A DNA stretch of 22,185 nucleotides from Plakobranchus ocellatus (taxonomy: Eukaryota > Mollusca > Gastropoda > Plakobranchidae): the NCBI GenBank assembly GCA_019648995.1, contig BLXT01007044.1:1909850-1932034 (forward strand), read 5' to 3'. This document shows, piece after piece, positions 17,985 to 22,185 of this stretch (the first letter of the stretch is position 1; every line of letters begins with the position of its first letter). Under the pieces are notes generated by a model. It was not told where the DNA came from, did not search any database, and worked only from the letters and a program-made list of their open reading frames with translations. The position numbers and the translations under genes are program-made.

Positions 17985-19400
17985 AAACAAAGAGTTTTCG
18001 AAAATCCGAGGACATCACAAAAATAATAATCGAAGATTTCAAAGCAAAAATAGGATATAAAAGCGTAAAATGTGTTATTGGTCGAGTGGCATAGAACTGT
18101 ATATGAACGTGGGATTAAACTAATTGAATAGTGCAAAATCAACGGTTTTATCATCTGAAATACGTGGTATCAAAACCATACAGTTGATATAAGAAATTGC
18201 TCGGTGAAAGAAATAGAAATAAAATAGATTACATACTAATTCAGAAACGATTCTGAAACGCCATCAAAACATCAAAATCACCACCAGGTGCCGACTGCAA
18301 TTTCAGTCACGAGTAAGTAAAAAAAAAAAATCTTAAGAGTTAAAGAAAGGCAAAAGGCCAATATCCATAACTAAGCAAAAGAAATATAAGGCTCTAGAAA
18401 AATACAAAAAGGAAAATAATAAAAACGAAAATAAACTTAATGAAGGATACAAAGAAGAATGCATAAGAGCATAAGAAATAAATAAACAAAGAACAAATAC
18501 GTTTCAAGTAAGAAAGACACAATAAAAAACAAATGAAGGAGTGAAATAGAAAAACCTAAGTAGAAGAATCAAGATAGATGAAATGCTGCAAACGTTGAAT
18601 CGACAATGTTAAGAATTAGACCAAAAGCTTAATAAGGACAAAAAAATTCATGTACGCATAAATTGACAAGGTGAGTCGTAAGAAAGTCGAATGCAGCAAT
18701 CCTAGACACATCAAATCAAAAGACGGGACAATTTTAATCGAAAAGAAGGCAGTACTAAACAGATTGTCATAATATGTTATAGATCGTTTCAAAGATAACA
18801 GGGGCAAACATATGGCAACGCCTACAGGGTCCAAATATCCTTAAAGAAGAGGTAAAGATAACAATAAAGTGAATGAAAAATTGAATGGCCAAATGACCAT
18901 ATATATCAATCAATAGAAATAATTAAACCAAAAATAAGTCACGAATTGATCTTACCATAAAGCTCCATAATGCATTGTAAGACAATGGTACAATCGCAGA
19001 AGATATTTGTAATTCTATTTGTATAGTTTCCTTTGGAACACCATTGGCGACAGAATGTGAACTTCATCAAACAATCAGTTTCCGAAGTCATTTTACACAA
19101 ACTTTGATGCACATAATGTGCAAGAGTCTAAGACCAGAAATATTTGCAAAACAGTTTGCCGTTATGTCTGATGAAGGGACCAGAAATGCAATAAACCTAT
19201 ATCAATGCTTACAGAATCGTGAATAGTTATACAAAATAGACCTCCATCCCGCTTCATTGATTATCTTCAGGCCTTTGGTAAACTAAACCAAGAAGAGCTG
19301 TTTCATATGCTAGAAAAAAAGATTAGAATTGAGGGTAAAGATCTGAGAGGAATTCTATACTGGTATCAAAATGCGTCAATGTCAATTGAGGGAGACAAAT
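17985..19400 (+). mobile_element. RTE LINE fragment, plus strand (endonuclease to polymerase)
   Basis: Plus-strand translation in shifting frames gives the RTE order: DFKAKIG (from 18035), ERGIKLIE (about 18107-18130), a degraded asparagine-threonine-tryptophan segment, a GADCDSDH-like remnant near 18290, a long lysine-rich linker (18340-18600), then GTRNAINLYQCL (about 19170-19213), a degraded FIDY..AF motif A near 19252-19275, and an IEGKDLR...LYWYQN segment to about 19395. Stops and frameshifts are everywhere. The 3' half of the polymerase and the tail are missing, because the sequence changes to a Ty3/Gypsy element between 19400 and 19461. Confidence 0.8.
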
Positions 19401-19460
19401 CCTACAAATAATTTGTGGGTATAAGTATTGTTTCCTAATCCAGTGTAGACTCATTGCCAC

Positions 19461-20170
19461 TTTTAGAGAATGATAAACGCTTTCCTGATCATTACCCCAA
19501 TTTACCATGTTCGCTTGCTCTTTGCGCACCAAATCAGATAATATCAACAAAATCTAAAAATACCTCAAATACAAACCTCCTTCTTTGTCTTGAATCTTGG
19601 CGCAGTCCGAATTTTATTCACGTTCTCGTACTGAAGGCTGATTGCTCCCACAATAATCAAGGAAGTCGATCGCCTTTGCATTAAGCACACACTTTGTTGT
19701 CTCAAGGTAAAGATCGCTTGACGTAGCCGCCTGAAGAGCTCAATCAGAGTCCTCACGTGGTCCTCACAGGTTGGAGTGTGGACCAATAGGTGGTCTACCT
19801 AGTCCACAAAGTGGTTCATCTCTCTCACAAACATCCTCAAAGTACCTCACGAGTGCATCATTCCAAAAGGCATCCTCAGGAATTCACGATGACGGTCCAT
19901 TTTCACAAACGCCTTACCTGGAATATTTCTTGACGGAAATGTGGACATGTATCTGCCACTAACTTTCCACAGTTCTATGTTTAAGTAGTACCTGTCATTC
20001 TCCATGCTTAGAGCAAGTCAGCAGATAATATCCTGGGGTGAGGATGAAACAATTTCAGCTTGTTCAAACGCTTGCGGTCAATGTAGATGTGATTAGAGCC
20101 GTCTTTTTACCACAACGACTCGAGACGCGAAAGAAGAATTGCTCTTTCTGATGATTCACAGATTCTCAGC
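19461..20170 (-). pseudogene. Ty3/Gypsy reverse transcriptase and connection region, broken
   Basis: From high to low coordinates: a VVVVKK-like segment and a basic leucine-rich RKLN-like segment (about 20040-20120), a segment with GKAFVKMDRHREFLRMPFG (about 19860-19925), then HTPTCEDHVRTLIELFRRL from 19780, then ENVNKIRTAP near 19610-19640, and LSDLVRKEQAN plus NWGNDQESVYHSLK (19550-19461). This is the order of Ty3/Gypsy pol. The catalytic YVDD box near 19785-19800 has a stop at the tyrosine and histidine for the second aspartate. Several frameshifts separate the blocks, so the enzyme is dead. Confidence 0.88.
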
Positions 20171-20186
20171 CTCATAGTATAGGGTA

Positions 20187-20633
20187 CTAAGTGTGGGCGT
20201 CAACTCGATAGCGTACTCTTGCACTGTTGACAATCAGATGAGGGCTACAAATAGAGGAGAAAGACCTCACCAACTCCTCCACTTCAAGTCGCTGCTGTCC
20301 AGGCTGCTCATCACCAAGCTTCAGAGCCTTCAGTGTCTCCCTGCTGCCCCAGCCACCAAGCTCCGGTAAGGCATCAAAGCACTCTTTGAACCCACTAGTC
20401 TGTGTATCACCGGATCCTCTTGTTTGAGCTTGACCTCTCGCTCCTTCCACGTTGCCAATGATGATATCAAAGATAACGATAGAGATGCCCATTGTCTTCA
20501 CTTCACCACACAGGTAAGGCGTCCTTAGGTTGATCTCTGCCTTCTCAGCCAGCAATACTGTGTTGTCGATCCTTATCAAAAGGCAGCTTTCAACAGCCAG
20601 CTGACTTTTCTCGGCCAATATCTTGGGCATCAC
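20187..20633 (-). pseudogene. Ty3/Gypsy protease-region fragment
   Basis: An open stretch of 148 codons. The first third contains VESCLLIRIDNTVLLAEKAE, LRTPYLCGEVKTMGIS and FDIIIGNVEGARG. The pattern TPY..G.V followed by a D-IIGN-GAR ending is typical of the aspartic-protease region of mollusc and cnidarian Gypsy elements. The DTG catalytic triad that should precede it is not recognisable. The rest is a linker rich in glycine, leucine and glutamate. The frame stays open longer than elsewhere in the element, which I attribute to chance. Confidence 0.75.
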
Positions 20634-20924
20634 AACACTTTGTCATCCTGTTTCCCTCTTTTCGTGGACGTTTCGACCGCCTATCTCTCCTCTAATTATA
20701 AAACATAGAGATCTCTTGTCCTCCTTGGATCTCCCAGCGGGGCACAGTTCTTCACAACTGGTGCAGCTTTACCATTTGCCAGCTAAAGCATTCCATCCGT
20801 TGTTTCAATCTGGACATCTAGAGAAGGACTTGCGCTTGCTGTTGATTCTCTTGTCGCACCTCCTCGCGGCACCGTCACTATCACTCCTGCACTCGTTACT
20901 TCGCTGATGGCCTTGAATATGTAC

Positions 20925-20985
20925 AGAGCGATATGACCATTATCTTTTACACTTTAAACATGAACGCTGAAAACTCGTCATAAAC
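20925..20985 (-). pseudogene. Degenerate gag zinc knuckle
   Basis: The minus strand reads CLKCKR, then after a one-base frame slip GHIALY. This is the C-x2-C-x4-H part of a retroelement zinc knuckle; the last cysteine is lost. It lies between the LTR and the protease segment, as expected for the end of gag. Confidence 0.55.
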
Positions 20986-21335
20986 TTTCTTGCACGTAGA
21001 CCGCCGCCGACTCTGTTCGAGAGTTGACGCGCCCGCATAGAGTCCATAACCTTTCGAGCACTAGCTTATGTAGATCTAAGTGGTTGATCACACAGGTTTC
21101 GCTAACGGGCCAACAGGTACAGGTCCACCTCATTGCCTACACTCTCCAGGTCCCGAAGGCCTGTCTCCTTTCTATAAACCGCCAAATGCTCAGCATCCGA
21201 TTCTTGATAGCTAGCAGCTTCTTGTGGGTTAGATCTAGGTCTACTTTCAATCTCTGTCTTTGTCTATCTTGTCGGGGTTGTCAAATAGGTTACAAATGGC
21301 TTAGTGTTTAGTTATAGATCTAGTCGAATACTGTC

Positions 21336-21827
21336 TGTAACAATGAGTTGTTTTAAATAAACAGAAAAACAAAAATCTCTCCGAGTGTTGCTGAAAATTG
21401 CTAGGAAATTTGTACCTGTTGCCCACAGCTTTTTAAAAAGTTATAGTTAGGCAATTATAGGCTATTAAGTTAATAGAACACCAATATCGTATTTTAGAAT
21501 CTAGATTAGCTAAACATGTCGACCAATCAAATATTCCATTTATCCTTTCTTGAGTACGCAAATATTATCTGGAACTTTCCTGTCGTAGCCGAAGTCTGTC
21601 TGGAAATTAGGTAACAATCTAACAACTACCTTGAAACAACGTTCTCACACCTTCTGTAACCTCCTAGAAATCCTTAGATCTAGAGAGGTAGCGAAATCTA
21701 AAACAATAATAACACTTGTTAAATTAAAATAAGTCTCAGAATTTAACTAAAATCACAAGTAAACGGAGCCAAATGAAAATATCAGTCGTTCTAGATCTAG
21801 ACTCAATTCACGGAACCAATTGTCACA
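21336..21827 (-). mobile_element. 5' LTR of the minus-strand Ty3/Gypsy element
   Basis: On the minus strand it starts TGTGACAATTGGTT at 21827 and ends TTGTTACA at 21336, nearly perfect inverted termini. It is homologous to the plus-strand LTR at 9089-9746, and the homology continues into the adjacent leader (ATAACTAAACACTAAGCCAT). The gag and pol remnants follow in the right order. It contains several TAGATCTA words. Its outer end lies 162 bases from host exon E6; no target-site duplication can be checked because the other LTR is missing. Confidence 0.8.
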
Positions 21828-21989
21828 ACAGGCTTGAGTAGAGGAACGTGATCGCCACCGTCCGTTCTGGACAAGGCCCCCACAGAGGAAGAATAGTAGA
21901 AAGTAAGTTCAATATGTATTTTTAATTGTATTTTTAAAAATGTGCTAAAAACATTTATAAAAAAAAAATTCTAACTCTCTCCTTGCTAG

Positions 21990-22074
21990 GTCCAAACCTC
22001 TTCGACGTAATCATTGAACCGCCGCCCTATATCCTACCTACGGATAAGACTATCTCAGGACGAGTGTGTAGTAG
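21990..22074 (+). CDS. TEP/A2M/CD109-like gene, exon E6: MG3 start
   Basis: The acceptor is CTCTCTCCTTGCTAG at 21989 and the donor AGTAG|GTGAGA at 22075. The two first bases complete the serine codon begun in E5. It encodes PNLFDVIIEPPPYILPTDKT, then ISGRVCS and two bases of the next codon. Homologues read LPKFEVTIEPPSYIL, then TDKTIxGxVC at the start of the third macroglobulin domain, so the match is close. It is 85 nt, phase 1 in and phase 2 out. The gene continues to the right of the window, where the remaining macroglobulin domains, bait region and any thioester motif would be. Confidence 0.95.
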
Positions 22075-22172
22075 GTGAGATGCTCACGAACAACAACAGA
22101 AACAAATTATTCAATTTGAATTCAGTTAGTAAATCCTCTTAAGCCCAAAGTATAATTGTAGTAGCTTTAGGC

Positions 22173-22185
22173 ATACACACACACA
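22173..22185. repeat. (CA)n microsatellite at window edge
   Basis: ACACACACACACA closes the window; its full length is not visible. Confidence 0.6.

Larger units (their letters stand above)
19440..21335 (-). mobile_element. Ty3/Gypsy retrotransposon internal region, truncated and decayed
   Basis: On the minus strand, starting from the LTR at 21336-21827, the interior shows a zinc-knuckle-like CLKCKR segment, a protease-region segment ending IIGNVEGARG, and a reverse transcriptase with connection region. RNase H, integrase and the 3' LTR are absent. The element ends abruptly against a plus-strand LINE fragment near 19400-19461. Only about 360 bp separates the LTR from the zinc knuckle, so most of gag is also deleted or unrecognisable. 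It is antisense to the host gene, in intron 5. Confidence 0.85.

Noticed and set aside
20623-21311. Plus-strand open frames that could be read as host genes
   Set aside because: They are antisense to the Gypsy gag/protease region identified on the minus strand.
1-22185. CRISPR arrays, bacterial operons, tRNA or rRNA genes
   Set aside because: Spliced exons and metazoan transposons rule out a prokaryotic window; no cloverleaf or rRNA core sequence was seen, and the 40-bp repeats at 16.9 kb have no unique spacers.

Overview
This is a window of animal nuclear DNA, AT-rich, intron-dominated and packed with decayed transposons and microsatellites. Spliced exons, (GA)n/(CT)n/(GACA)n/(TA)n tracts, RTE-clade LINEs, a mariner, a Ty3/Gypsy element and many TAGATCTA-type words suggest a lophotrochozoan, most likely a gastropod mollusc. 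The taxon is an inference.

One host gene is recognisable. It is the 5' part of a thioester-containing protein / alpha-2-macroglobulin / CD109-like gene on the + strand. I place six coding exons: E1 9134-9204 (signal peptide), E2 11161-11324, E3 11651-11818, E4 13970-about 14055, E5 16291-16407 and E6 21990-22074. Phases agree at E1/E2, E2/E3, E3/E4 and E5/E6. The split codons at E3/E4 and E5/E6 rebuild conserved family motifs (KPGEK-V-WFR and FKVYLY-S-PNLF). About 10-12 residues are missing between E4 and E5, so a small exon is unseen or E4's 3' edge is wrong. The gene runs off the right end; bait region and thioester would lie beyond.

Layout. 1-2.1 kb: AT-rich, no gene. 2.1-4.83 kb: a nearly full-length but broken RTE-clade LINE on the minus strand. 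4.9-5.24 kb: the 3' tail of another RTE copy on the plus strand, head to head with the first. 5.2-6.7 kb: cryptic repeats, a GA tract, a possible LTR edge and a 430-bp CT minisatellite. 6.7-9.08 kb: no gene, but a cluster of degenerate CCGTAAGT motifs. 9.089-9.746 kb: an LTR with TGTGACAA/TTGTCACA ends that contains candidate exon E1. 10.86-11.51 kb: (GA)27(ACAG)7 and (CT)24 on either side of E2. 11.848-13.379 kb: a dead mariner 29 bp after E3, with a 158-bp tandem duplication of its 3' end. 15.47-15.84 kb: another minus-strand RTE tail. 16.94-17.30 kb: a 40-bp minisatellite with a conserved hairpin dyad. 18.0-19.4 kb: a plus-strand RTE fragment. 19.46-21.83 kb: a minus-strand Ty3/Gypsy element with its 5' LTR, homologous to the LTR at 9.1 kb.

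The most notable observation is that the best candidate for the gene's signal-peptide exon sits inside an LTR. Its start codon and splice donor fall in segments absent from the other LTR copy. This would be an LTR-derived secretion exon for an innate-immunity gene, to be tested with transcripts.
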